Shown here in pieces: positions 15,858-22,797 of a DNA stretch of 31,924 bases. The stretch's first letter is position 1, and the number at the start of each line of letters is the position of its first letter. The stretch comes from Bacillota bacterium. GTDB lineage: Bacteria; Bacillota; UBA4882; UBA8346. The DNA is taken from contig JAEYRX010000021.1 of NCBI GenBank assembly GCA_023435225.1, forward strand, positions 1 to 31,924, given 5' to 3'. A program made the translations under genes and the position numbers. The notes under the pieces are model-generated. The model worked only from the letters and a program-made list of their open reading frames with translations, had not been told where the DNA came from and searched no databases.

Positions 15858-16415
15858 TTATACTTCCATTATCTCCTTTTCTTTCTGCTCCAAAAGTTTA
15901 TCTATTTCCAAAACATATTTATCGGTTAATTTCTGCACATCATCCAAACCTTTTTTACCTTCGTCTTCGGATACTTTTCCCTCTTTTTCCATTGCTTTTA
16001 TTTTGTCATTAGCATCCCGGCGTAAATTCCTGATAGCAACTTTCTTCTCCTCAGCCTCTTTTTTAACAACTTTAACCAATTCTTTGCGGCGTTCCTCGGT
16101 AAGCTGCGGTATTGGTAACCGAATTACGCTTCCATCATTTACCGGATTTAGACCTAAATCAGCTTTAATCACTGCCTTTTCAATAGCGCCCAAAACCGAC
16201 TTATCCCAAGGTTGAATTACCAGTACTCTGGAGTCGGGTGTTGAGACATTGGCCAGTTGATTAAGAGGTGTTGGAGTACCATAATACTCAACCACTACCC
16301 TATCCAACAAGCCCGGATTAGCTCTACCGGTTCTAACCGCGGTAAATTCCTTTTTGGTAGCCTCAATAGCCCCTTTCATATGACTTTCAGCGTCTCTTAA
16401 AAGATCTTTTATCAT
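15858..16415 (-). CDS. frr: Ribosome recycling factor
   Basis: Splits post-termination ribosomes together with EF-G; 185 residues, the same length as in Bacillus subtilis. Start at ATG 16415 with AGGAGG about 8 nt upstream; the frame is open to 16445, but that part lies upstream of the site. Recognised by FTAVRTGRANPGLLDRV and VEYYGTPTPLNQLANV in the first half, VIQPWDKS and the three-helix-bundle tail LTEERRKELVKVVKKEAEE. It sits in the standard pyrH-frr-uppS order, but the MITE-like element separates it from uppS. Confidence 0.97.
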   Translation of the reverse strand: MIKDLLRDAESHMKGAIEATKKEFTAVRTGRANPGLLDRVVVEYYGTPTPLNQLANVSTPDSRVLVIQPWDKSVLGAIEKAVIKADLGLNPVNDGSVIRLPIPQLTEERRKELVKVVKKEAEEKKVAIRNLRRDANDKIKAMEKEGKVSEDEGKKGLDDVQKLTDKYVLEIDKLLEQKEKEIMEV

Positions 16416-16476
16416 ATTAATACTCCTCCTTTCGCTTATTAACAAAAACGTATTTTTTCAGTTAATATCCATTCTT

Positions 16477-16521
16477 TAATAACCAATGACTAATAACAAA
16501 TAGCCAATCACCAATAACTAA
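16477..16521. repeat. Heptamer array between pyrH and frr
   Basis: Read on the minus strand: GTTATTG, GTGATTG, GCTATTT, GTTATTA, GTCATTG, GTTATTA, an uninterrupted run with period 7. It begins 2 nt past the pyrH stop and ends upstream of the frr ribosome binding site. Confidence 0.8.
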
Positions 16522-16523
16522 AC

Positions 16524-17246
16524 TTACGCATCACCTTTTACAAAGGTACCTATTTTTTCTCCCAAAACTACCCGGAGAATATTTCCTTTTCCATTTAAAT
16601 TAAAAACTACAATTGGAATTTGATTATCCATACATAAAGAAGTAGCTGTAGCATCCATAACCTTCAACCGCTGTTGTAAAACTTCCATATAGTTTAAATC
16701 TTCAAAAAGAGTTGCTGAAGGGTCGGTCTTCGGATCAGCGCTATATACTCCGTCAACCTTTTTGGCCATTAAGATAATCTCCGCTTCGATCTCCGCTGCC
16801 CTAAGCGCTGCAGTGGTATCGGTTGAAAAGTATGGATTTCCGGTCCCGGCGGCGAATATTACCACCCGTCCTTTTTCCAGGTGCCGGACAGCCCGCCTTT
16901 TAATATATGGTTCAGCAATTTGCCGCATTTCAATTGCTGTTTGAACTCTGGTTTCAACTCCGTGTTTTTCAAAAGCATCCTGTAAAGCCAGGGAATTAAT
17001 AACTGTGGCCAACATTCCCATATAATCGGCGGTAGAACGATCAAATCCCGCATGACTGCCGACTGCTCCCCGCCAGAAGTTACCGCCTCCAACGACTACG
17101 GCTATCTCAACTCCGAGATCCGCCACTTCTTTTGTCTGTTGAGCGATTTGATTTACCACATCCTGATCAATTCCAAATCCTTTTTCTCCAGCTAAAGCCT
17201 CTCCACTTAATTTCAATACAATACGTTTGTACTTTGGAGTTGCCAT
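16524..17246 (-). CDS. pyrH: UMP kinase
   Basis: Phosphorylates UMP to UDP in pyrimidine nucleotide synthesis; bacterial amino-acid-kinase fold, 240 residues. The start at ATG 17246 is set by GGAGGGG about 11 nt upstream; an ATG six codons earlier lies before that site. Motifs: KRIVLKLSGEAL at the N-terminus, VVGGGNFWRG (phosphate binding), STADYMGMLATVINSLALQDA, FAAGTGNPYFSTDTTAALRA, KVDGVYSADPK and DATATSLCMDN. It is separated from tsf by a terminator, so it probably has its own promoter in the short spacer. Confidence 0.97.
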   Translation of the reverse strand: MATPKYKRIVLKLSGEALAGEKGFGIDQDVVNQIAQQTKEVADLGVEIAVVVGGGNFWRGAVGSHAGFDRSTADYMGMLATVINSLALQDAFEKHGVETRVQTAIEMRQIAEPYIKRRAVRHLEKGRVVIFAAGTGNPYFSTDTTAALRAAEIEAEIILMAKKVDGVYSADPKTDPSATLFEDLNYMEVLQQRLKVMDATATSLCMDNQIPIVVFNLNGKGNILRVVLGEKIGTFVKGDA

Positions 17247-17269
17247 AATATTTTTCCCCTCCATATTGC

Positions 17270-17287
17270 CATAATTCGCGAATTATG
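17270..17287. promoter_or_regulatory. Perfect 18-bp palindrome upstream of pyrH
   Basis: CATAATTCGCGAATTATG reads the same on both strands. It lies in the about 60-bp gap between the tsf terminator and the pyrH ribosome binding site, where a pyrH promoter would have to be, and includes a CATAAT -10-like hexamer. It could be an operator, but no regulator is known to me for this sequence. Confidence 0.4.
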
Positions 17288-17307
17288 ATTTTAATTCCTG
17301 CTTCCGT

Positions 17308-17337
17308 TTGAAAAAAGGAACACGTATGTGTTCCTTT
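17308..17337 (-). terminator. Rho-independent terminator after tsf
   Basis: Perfect 10-bp stem AAAGGAACAC/GTGTTCCTTT (arms 17328-17337 and 17314-17323 on the minus strand) with a 4-nt loop, followed by a run of U. It begins 2 nt after the tsf stop codon. Confidence 0.9.
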
Positions 17338-17339
17338 CA

Positions 17340-18275
17340 TCAGCTTTTAATCTGTGACATGACTTCTGAAGCGAAATCGTCTTTTCGTTTCTCAATTCCT
17401 TCGCCTTTTTCAAAGCGGGCGAAGCGGGTAACTGCGATATTTTCGCCACCAATTTTCGAGCTTACTTCTTGCAGCAGTTTGGTAACTGTTTTGTCGGTAT
17501 CTTTAATAAAAAGTTGTTCTACCAAACAGACATCTTTATAGAATTTCTCTAAACGGCCTATCATAATTTTCTCGGCAATAGCTTCCGGTTTACCTTCATT
17601 CATGGCCTGAGCTTTATAAATAGCTTTCTCGCTTTCCAGAACGTCGGCCGGTACTTCATCCCGTTTTACATATTCTGGTTTAGCAGCAGCAACTTGCATG
17701 GCCAAATCTTTCTCCAAAGTCATAAACTCCGGATTATTAACGGTTTCTGACTTTTCAGTTGTGCACTCAATAAGAACACCGATTTTCCCACCCATATGAA
17801 TATACGAGTCAACAGCGCCATTCCCTTTTAATTCAAATCTGGCAAAGCGACGAACGCTCATGTTCTCGCCAATTGTCGCCACCAAACCGGTAACAGTCTC
17901 ACTCACTGTTTTACCGCTTGGTAAGGCTAAATTAAGCAAAGCATCCAGATTAGCCGGGTTTTTAGCAGCAACAACTTGAGCTACATCTTGCACGAATTGT
18001 TGAAAGTCTTCATTTTTAGCCACAAAGTCAGTTTCACAGTTGACTTCAACCAATACTCCTACTTTTTTATCAGGTGTAACAAAAGCGTTTACCAAACCTT
18101 CAGCCGCAATTCGTCCGGATTTCTTTGCGGCAGCGGCTAAACCTTTTTCACGTAAGTACTCAATTGCTTTTTCCAAATCCCCGGCAGTCTCCGCCAAGGC
18201 TTTTTTACAATCCATCATTCCGGCTCCGGTTCTTTCCCGAAGCTCTTTTACGGCAGCAGCAGAAATTTCCGCCAT
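17340..18275 (-). CDS. tsf: Elongation factor Ts
   Basis: Nucleotide exchange factor for EF-Tu; 311 residues, slightly longer than the Bacillus protein (about 293). The N-terminal module ISAAAVKELRERTGAGMMDCKKAL and the exchange motif TDFVAKNEDF are intact, and a second core subdomain (MQVAAAKPEYV, LEKFYKDVCLVEQ) follows. ATG at 18275 with AGGAGG about 9 nt upstream. It follows rpsB after 323 bp that contain the rpsB terminator, so it is at least partly transcribed on its own. Confidence 0.97.
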   Translation of the reverse strand: MAEISAAAVKELRERTGAGMMDCKKALAETAGDLEKAIEYLREKGLAAAAKKSGRIAAEGLVNAFVTPDKKVGVLVEVNCETDFVAKNEDFQQFVQDVAQVVAAKNPANLDALLNLALPSGKTVSETVTGLVATIGENMSVRRFARFELKGNGAVDSYIHMGGKIGVLIECTTEKSETVNNPEFMTLEKDLAMQVAAAKPEYVKRDEVPADVLESEKAIYKAQAMNEGKPEAIAEKIMIGRLEKFYKDVCLVEQLFIKDTDKTVTKLLQEVSSKIGGENIAVTRFARFEKGEGIEKRKDDFASEVMSQIKS

Positions 18276-18430
18276 AATATATTCCTCCTTCGTTTATCAC
18301 AGGATAAAATACTAACTTATGAGTTTTTATGTATAATTCAGCTGTTTAATCTTATAGTATTATTCTACCCAAATAACTTATTTAGACGGGGTTAACAGTA
18401 ATTATATTTGGGAGAACCATTGAAATTAGT
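18276..18430. other. tsf upstream region, no gene
   Basis: AT-rich spacer that should hold the tsf promoter, because a terminator separates tsf from rpsB. Several AT-rich -10-like hexamers exist, but I cannot pick one with a convincing -35. A stretch TTTAGACGGGGTTAACAG (18380-18397) resembles TTAGACGGGATTAACGG at 19672-19688, a further small dispersed repeat. Confidence 0.4.
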
Positions 18431-18432
18431 GT

Positions 18433-18462
18433 CTAAAAGCGACCCTATCCCTTAAAGGGTAA
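18433..18462. repeat. Dispersed palindromic repeat copy in the rpsB-tsf spacer
   Basis: Thirty bases identical to 11279-11308, from TCTAAAAGCGACCC to AAAGGGTA, containing the CCCTTAAAGGG palindrome. Flanks differ completely, which marks the ends of the unit. Confidence 0.75.
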
Positions 18463-18555
18463 TCGTCTAAGGCTTGGCATGTTAAAAATAAAAGTGTATA
18501 GAGCGAACTACTTGAAAGGATAGGAATTTATTTTAACATTTTTAATTGTCAATTA

Positions 18556-18591
18556 TAAAAAAGGTGGATCAGGTTGCCCCTACCACCTTTT
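18556..18591 (-). terminator. Rho-independent terminator after rpsB
   Basis: Stem AAAAGGTGG/CCACCTTTT (arms 18583-18591 and 18559-18567) with a 15-nt loop, followed on the minus strand by a T-run. It begins 8 nt after the rpsB stop. Confidence 0.88.
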
Positions 18592-18598
18592 GTTGAAA

Positions 18599-19366
18599 TT
18601 ACATTTCTTCAACTAATTCCATCTCGGAAAGCTCGGTTGCTTCCTCCGCCTCAGCGGTAGTGGTAGTAGTATCGGTCATTTGCTCACCCTGTTTGGCCTC
18701 GATAACGGCATCGGCGATTTTTCCGGCCAATAGCTTGACGGCCCGGATAGCATCGTCGTTTCCGGGAATGACGTAGTCAATTTCGTCAGGGTCGCAGTTG
18801 GTATCGACAATACCGATAATCGGGATATCCAGGTTGCGGGCTTCGGCTACCGCGATCCGTTCTTTACGGGGATCGACGATAAAGATAGCGCCGGGTAGTT
18901 TATGCATGTTCCGGATCCCGCCCAAGAACTTCTCCAGCCGTTGTCTTTCTTTTTGAAGCTCAAGAACTTCTTTTTTGGGAAGGGACTCAAAGGAACCGTC
19001 TTGCTCCATTTGTTCGATCTTACGTAACCGGTCAATCCGGGAACGAATGGTCTTGAAGTTGGTGAGGGTTCCACCCAACCAACGCTGGGAGACGAAGTAC
19101 ATTCCGCAGCGTTCGGCTTCTTCTTTAATCGCATCCTGGGCTTGTTTCTTGGTGCCCACGAATAGGATTGTTCCACCGTTTTCAATTACAGAACGGGCGA
19201 AATTATAGGCCTCCTCAACTTTCTTAACGGTTTTTTGGAGGTCGATAATGTAAATACCGTTCCTCTCGGTGAAGATGAACTGAGCCATCTTCGGGTTCCA
19301 TCTTCTTGTCTGGTGACCAAAATGCACGCCGGCTTCCAATAATTGTTTCATTGAAATCACAGCCAC
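18599..19366 (-). CDS. rpsB: 30S ribosomal protein S2
   Basis: Small-subunit protein S2; 255-256 residues. I set the start at the GTG at 19366, giving MAVISMKQLLEAGVHFGHQT, which matches the Bacillus N-terminus, with AAAGGAGG 8 nt upstream; the GTG at 19375 overlaps that site and cannot use it. Conserved parts: FGHQTRRWNPKM, FVGTKKQAQDAIKEEA, QRWLGGTLTNF and NCDPDEIDYVIPGNDDA. The tail is acidic and Thr/Glu-rich. It heads the cluster, with a structured leader upstream and its own terminator. Confidence 0.97.
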   Translation of the reverse strand: MAVISMKQLLEAGVHFGHQTRRWNPKMAQFIFTERNGIYIIDLQKTVKKVEEAYNFARSVIENGGTILFVGTKKQAQDAIKEEAERCGMYFVSQRWLGGTLTNFKTIRSRIDRLRKIEQMEQDGSFESLPKKEVLELQKERQRLEKFLGGIRNMHKLPGAIFIVDPRKERIAVAEARNLDIPIIGIVDTNCDPDEIDYVIPGNDDAIRAVKLLAGKIADAVIEAKQGEQMTDTTTTTAEAEEATELSEMELVEEM

Positions 19367-19394
19367 ATTAGCCACCTCCTTTCATTGGTTTTTT

Positions 19395-19570
19395 ATCCGC
19401 CGCCTTCATCAACTCCCGGTAGACCCGAAAAACTTTTCGGGACCGCTGCCGAAATCCGAAGACGTGTGTAATAAGTTGAATTAAAAACATTGATTTTCTA
19501 TTACGACCGGCTTTTGGGACGTAATATTTATAAAAGAAATTTAATTCAACTCATGCTGCAATTTACACCG
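19395..19570 (-). promoter_or_regulatory. Structured rpsB leader RNA (candidate autoregulatory site)
   Basis: The predicted leader of about 200 nt folds into a long outer stem of 11 perfect base pairs (19540-19550 with 19475-19485) enclosing a 7-bp stem TATTACG/CGTAATA (19520-19526 with 19499-19505), followed by a hairpin CCCGAAAA/TTTTCGGG (19424-19441). Leaders that bind the encoded ribosomal protein are known for many r-protein genes; whether this one binds S2 is inference. No open frame is present in it. Confidence 0.55.
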
Positions 19571-19576
19571 CTAAAT

Positions 19577-19605
19577 AGTATACCACAATTGGGGTGGATT
19601 TGGGA
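19577..19605 (-). promoter_or_regulatory. Candidate rpsB promoter
   Basis: On the minus strand TATACT (19577-19582) with a weak -35 (TCCCAA, 19600-19605) 17 nt upstream; the start would fall near 19570, just before the structured leader. Confidence 0.45.
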
Positions 19606-19721
19606 AGGATTTTGAAGAATTTGTTTTGTTTGTTTTGCTAATTAGTCTTTTAAAACCAACAATCCTTTTATTAGACGGGATTAACGGGATTTTTGGGCCA
19701 ATTACGACCTGGATTAAAAGC

Positions 19722-20381
19722 TTACAAACCAAGCTCATATTCCTCGCTCTTCAAACCCAAGACTTGAAAGCGGGATGCTGAACTAAAATGGGGAAATTCT
19801 TTTAGTTTTACCCCGCGAATTTGGATGGTTATTTTGGCGGGATTATTATATAAGAATGAATTACTATCCTCAGCGCCTATCTTAATAGGAGACGCATTCC
19901 AAGCAGGATGCCCTATTCCTATTCCATTGGCATATACCACATAATAAGTGGCATCTCCATTTGAAAATTCAATGACTAATTCTCTTTCATTCTTCCACTG
20001 GGCTACTGTCGAAGTAGTGCTTATATCAGTCACAGTTTGCGGTACTGTGAGCACTTCCTCAATTGTAGCGATTTTTGGGTGGTTGACATGCAATTTTACT
20101 TCATCTCCAGATCCGATGCCATCAATAGAGACATTTGAGCCATTTGAACTGTCGGGAGTTATTTGTATTCCATTTAAAGTCATATGAGCGTCATAGGATT
20201 TCCCACCTCCGATCTCTAAAAAACCCCAGGCCCTGTATGAACTATCGTTATCATTGGGAAATACCTCAACCGAAAGCCATGGTTTGTCGGAACTACTCCC
20301 ATCGTCACCGCCTCCTCCCGAACATCCGGCAATAATACTTATAGATATAATCAGAATAAGGATAATCATCCGTTTAAACAT
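19722..20381 (-). CDS. Uncharacterised lipoprotein
   Basis: 219 residues from the ATG at 20381 (GGAGTGG about 6 nt upstream); the frame remains open to 20471, but that extension covers the tail of a decayed gene. The N-terminus MFKRMIILILIISISIIAGC is a lipoprotein signal with lipobox I-A-G-C at Cys20, followed by a flexible GGGGDDGSSSD linker. The mature part seems to hold beta-rich stretches (WLSVEVFPND, ELVIEFSNGDATYYVVYANG, PAKITIQIRGVKL) like those of Ig-like surface domains, but I recognise no family. Probably anchored to the outer face of the membrane. No terminator is evident after the stop. Confidence 0.65.
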   Translation of the reverse strand: MFKRMIILILIISISIIAGCSGGGGDDGSSSDKPWLSVEVFPNDNDSSYRAWGFLEIGGGKSYDAHMTLNGIQITPDSSNGSNVSIDGIGSGDEVKLHVNHPKIATIEEVLTVPQTVTDISTTSTVAQWKNERELVIEFSNGDATYYVVYANGIGIGHPAWNASPIKIGAEDSNSFLYNNPAKITIQIRGVKLKEFPHFSSASRFQVLGLKSEEYELGL

Positions 20382-20421
20382 TTCAATCCACTCCAATTTT
20401 GTTAATACTAAAACACCATTA

Positions 20422-20600
20422 TTAATTTTCCAGGATTGGACTAGCTGGGAAATATACTGCAGGTCCGGCAATACTCAATTGAGTGGTAATATAACTCCTC
20501 CCACTTTTTACTGCAGTGATATCACAATTACCATCAGCAACATTGGAGATACAGTACTTTCCACATGTCGAAGTATTTGTAGCTGATGTGATGAACAACT
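20422..20600 (-). pseudogene. Remnant of a carboxypeptidase-regulatory-like domain protein
   Basis: A minus-strand frame ending with TAA at 20422 reads CISNVADGNCDITAVKSG and later SIAGPAVYFPASP. This is the pattern of a carboxypeptidase regulatory-like or CnaB-type beta domain (ISNVpdGxYxITaxKsG). It opens at a stop codon, has no start or ribosome binding site, and is preceded by stops in all frames. Upstream lies a leader module shared with the TlpA-like gene at 31535, whose product also begins with such a domain, so this may be what is left of a related exported protein. Short and degenerate. Confidence 0.4.
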
Positions 20601-20686
20601 TTTGATTATTTAATTCTTAAAATTTACATAGTTGCTTGCTTAAATTTAACAACATAGTTATTATAGTTTCTATGTTTGACCTCTCT

Positions 20687-20895
20687 CTTGTCGAATTTTA
20701 GCGGAATTTGTCGAATGAATAAATAGAACCCGGCCTTTATTTAAGACCGGGTTCCTACTATTACTAATATTAGATTCTTGTTCAAAAAAAAGCAATTTAT
20801 TTCACCACACCTAATCATACAGGTAGTTGTCACCCAAATAATTTTGTAACACTTAATTGATATATTTCTTGGTTTACAAGTAAAATCCTTCTAAC
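20687..20895. repeat. Shared intergenic module, copy 1 (paired Spo0A-type boxes and CCGGG hairpin)
   Basis: About 205 bp alignable with 31567-31779. The first 46 bp or so are identical and hold two perfect TGTCGAA boxes (20689-20695, 20709-20715) exactly 20 bp apart. Then comes a hairpin AACCCGG...CCGGGTT (20728-20754) whose stem is kept while its loop differs between copies. Further conserved blocks are ACCACACC, TTTGTAACA and AAGTAAAATCCTTCTAA. TGTCGAA is the Spo0A-binding consensus of spore formers. On the minus strand the boxes lie upstream of the decayed gene and the lipoprotein. Confidence 0.75.
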
Positions 20896-20911
20896 TTCAT
20901 GGAAAAATTTA

Positions 20912-20944
20912 TATTATTTGTTTTATGATGAAAAACAAATAATA
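20912..20944. other. Perfect 13-bp AT-rich hairpin
   Basis: Arms TATTATTTGTTTT (20912-20924) and AAAACAAATAATA (20932-20944) with a 7-nt loop, next to the end of the shared module. No U-run follows on either strand, so it is not a standard terminator. Confidence 0.5.
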
Positions 20945-21001
20945 CCTCCAGAGTTTCTAAAAAAATAAACCCGATTCCTTGGGTCAATGTTTCTCTAAAA
21001 T

Positions 21002-21490
21002 TTAAAAAGCCATATTTTCAGCTACATTTCGGGCTTCTTCATCGATTGGTTTGGCTGGTTCTTCGGGGGTCATGTGTTTGGTTTCTTCGTAATAGTTGCA
21101 TTACTCTTGGTTCTTCAGATTCCATTTTCATCGCATGCTACCTCCTCTGGGGTTTTCCCAACGCCGACTCCAGGCCCGGCTATCCCGACATGGAGGTTGG
21201 GACGCCGGGCCGTTTGAGTAAAGCGTAACCGGGGACTCCCAGACTGTTCACTTTCCCCCGGTCAACATAACGTGCGTTATGGGATGGCCGACTACTTCTT
21301 GTCCAAACCATTCCGGCGTCCCATCAACGCTCATTATGTTGGCGTCCTGCCGCCAGGATTGGCTGCAAAGGATGAGGTGACTCTCGCGCTGATTTCTTTT
21401 TGGGCTTTCTTTAGCACGAGTGTCGCTGGCTGTCATTCTTTCCCGGAGAACTACGGCGGGTTTCCGTGGTTCGGAGTGGGCGGTCGATAA
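21002..21490. other. GC-rich structured island, no intact gene
   Basis: Clearly richer in G+C than both flanks, with sharp borders near 21130 and 21490. Strong hairpins follow one another: GGCCCGGC/GCCGGGCC (21173-21180 with 21204-21211), ACCGGGG/CCCCGGT (21228-21234 with 21256-21262) and CATAACG/CGTTATG (21266-21281). No long open frame exists on either strand; short frames (for example minus 21248-21436) have no recognisable product. At the AT-rich edge a minus frame reads YEETKHMTPEEPAKPIDEEA to a stop at 21002 and could be the tail of a lost protein. It may be a fragment of a group II intron, an IS end with its guide RNA, or a structured RNA. Confidence 0.45.
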
Positions 21491-21602
21491 AATTCACCTT
21501 AAATAAGAAAAAGAAACCACCAGAAAAGAATTTTGCCTTTCATACTTAACAAAAGCTATCTTTGAACGAACCTCCAACAGCCCGTTTCTAAATCAATATC
21601 GA

Positions 21603-22757
21603 TCAATTAAAATCTACATCTAACCCCGAAAGACATGTATCATCATATTTTATCCCTTCGTAGACTTCGTTAATAATAAGCCTTACTACCCTTGACTTCC
21701 TGTTAACTCTAATTTTCTGTGGTTTCATGTTATCTTTTAAGGTAATCTTAATTTTACTTCCATCAGAAAATTTTAGAGTAGCAGTTTTAATTCGGTTATT
21801 ATTCTTAAAGGTAACATTATTCTTAGCATAACCATTAATCAATGTTAAACTTTTTATTTGAACAGGATCATCAAAGCTAAGTTCTGCCCATTGCCCTATT
21901 TGACTATTCTTCCCAACTGGAACCCAAGTGGTGGCCGGGTCATCGTCAATAAAGTTTTTTGAACTATATAGTCTTGGGCCTTCCAATTTAGCGGATGAAA
22001 CTTTGGCTGCAAATACAGTTGGTAAATTAGCATAGTCATCCTTTTTATTATAATAAATCATTTTTAAAGCTAGTAATCCCATTCGATTAGCGGCTAAAAG
22101 AGATTCAATTTTGTCGGATTTTTGAGATAGCACCTGAGTATATAACTCCCGTGCTTTTTGTAAATCTCCAGAAACTTCTAAGTTTAAACCAGCGTAAGTA
22201 GTATATTCGACAATATTATCTTTTGAGGCGTTTTGTAAAAGGTTCTCTAATGTTATATCACCCGCTAAGTATCTTTCTAATTCTAAATTTACATTTCTAT
22301 TTGCATTTAGAGCTATCATTTTCTTAAAATATTGTCGTTTTTCAGAAATAGTTACATTATCAAGTAGTTTAAAATATCCATTATTATCTATTTTTATTTT
22401 TTGTCCTTTAATAACGCTTATTCTCTGTAATAATTCTAAATTACAGCGAGAATAATTATCAAAATATCCTTCATTGTTCCCCCAATACCATCTAGTTGCA
22501 TTAGTGTACATTTCGAGCATACGGTAGGAGTCTGCAATTAAGTTTCTAATATGGATTATACCTTTTTGTGAAACATTTTCATAAGAACTGTCACCAATTG
22601 AATTTAGAATTGGTATTAATTCTTTTATTACTTGTTCATATTTTCCTGTTTGATACAAAGAATCGTTTTTTTGTATTATTTCATTAAAATCACTACTAGC
22701 TAAAGCTCCAATACTTAAGGAAAGAATTAAAATATTTATTAGTAAAATTTTTCTCAT
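21603..22757 (-). CDS. Exported protein with C-terminal NADase-type glycan-binding (discoidin-like) domain
   Basis: 384 residues; ATG at 22757 with AAAGGAAA upstream, starting 40 bp after the RHS stop and so almost surely co-transcribed with it. Residues 1-20 are a signal peptide (MRKILLINILILSLSIGALA). Residues about 25-245 are helical with TPR-like repeats (NDSLYQTGKYEQVIKEL, GDLQKARELYTQVLSQ). Residues about 248-384 show the pattern of the NADase-type glycan-binding domain: SSAKLEGPRLYSSKNFIDDD, TTWVPVG, SLTLINGYAKNN, NRIKTATLKFSDGS and NEVYEGIKYDDTCLSGL. It is predicted to act outside the cytoplasm and bind glycans. Given its place it may be an immunity or accessory protein for the RHS C-terminal domain; this is inference. 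Confidence 0.75.
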   Translation of the reverse strand: MRKILLINILILSLSIGALASSDFNEIIQKNDSLYQTGKYEQVIKELIPILNSIGDSSYENVSQKGIIHIRNLIADSYRMLEMYTNATRWYWGNNEGYFDNYSRCNLELLQRISVIKGQKIKIDNNGYFKLLDNVTISEKRQYFKKMIALNANRNVNLELERYLAGDITLENLLQNASKDNIVEYTTYAGLNLEVSGDLQKARELYTQVLSQKSDKIESLLAANRMGLLALKMIYYNKKDDYANLPTVFAAKVSSAKLEGPRLYSSKNFIDDDPATTWVPVGKNSQIGQWAELSFDDPVQIKSLTLINGYAKNNVTFKNNNRIKTATLKFSDGSKIKITLKDNMKPQKIRVNRKSRVVRLIINEVYEGIKYDDTCLSGLDVDFN

Positions 22758-22797
22758 TGTAATTTCCTTTCAACAATCAAGTTTATACTAGAATGAT

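Noticed and set aside
19367..19375. GTG at 19375 as the rpsB start
   Set aside because: It overlaps GGAGG; the later GTG has 8-nt spacing and matches the Bacillus N-terminus.
21272..21490. Plus-strand open frame in the GC-rich island
   Set aside because: No ribosome binding site, and the sequence is better explained by structured RNA; composition gives open frames by chance.
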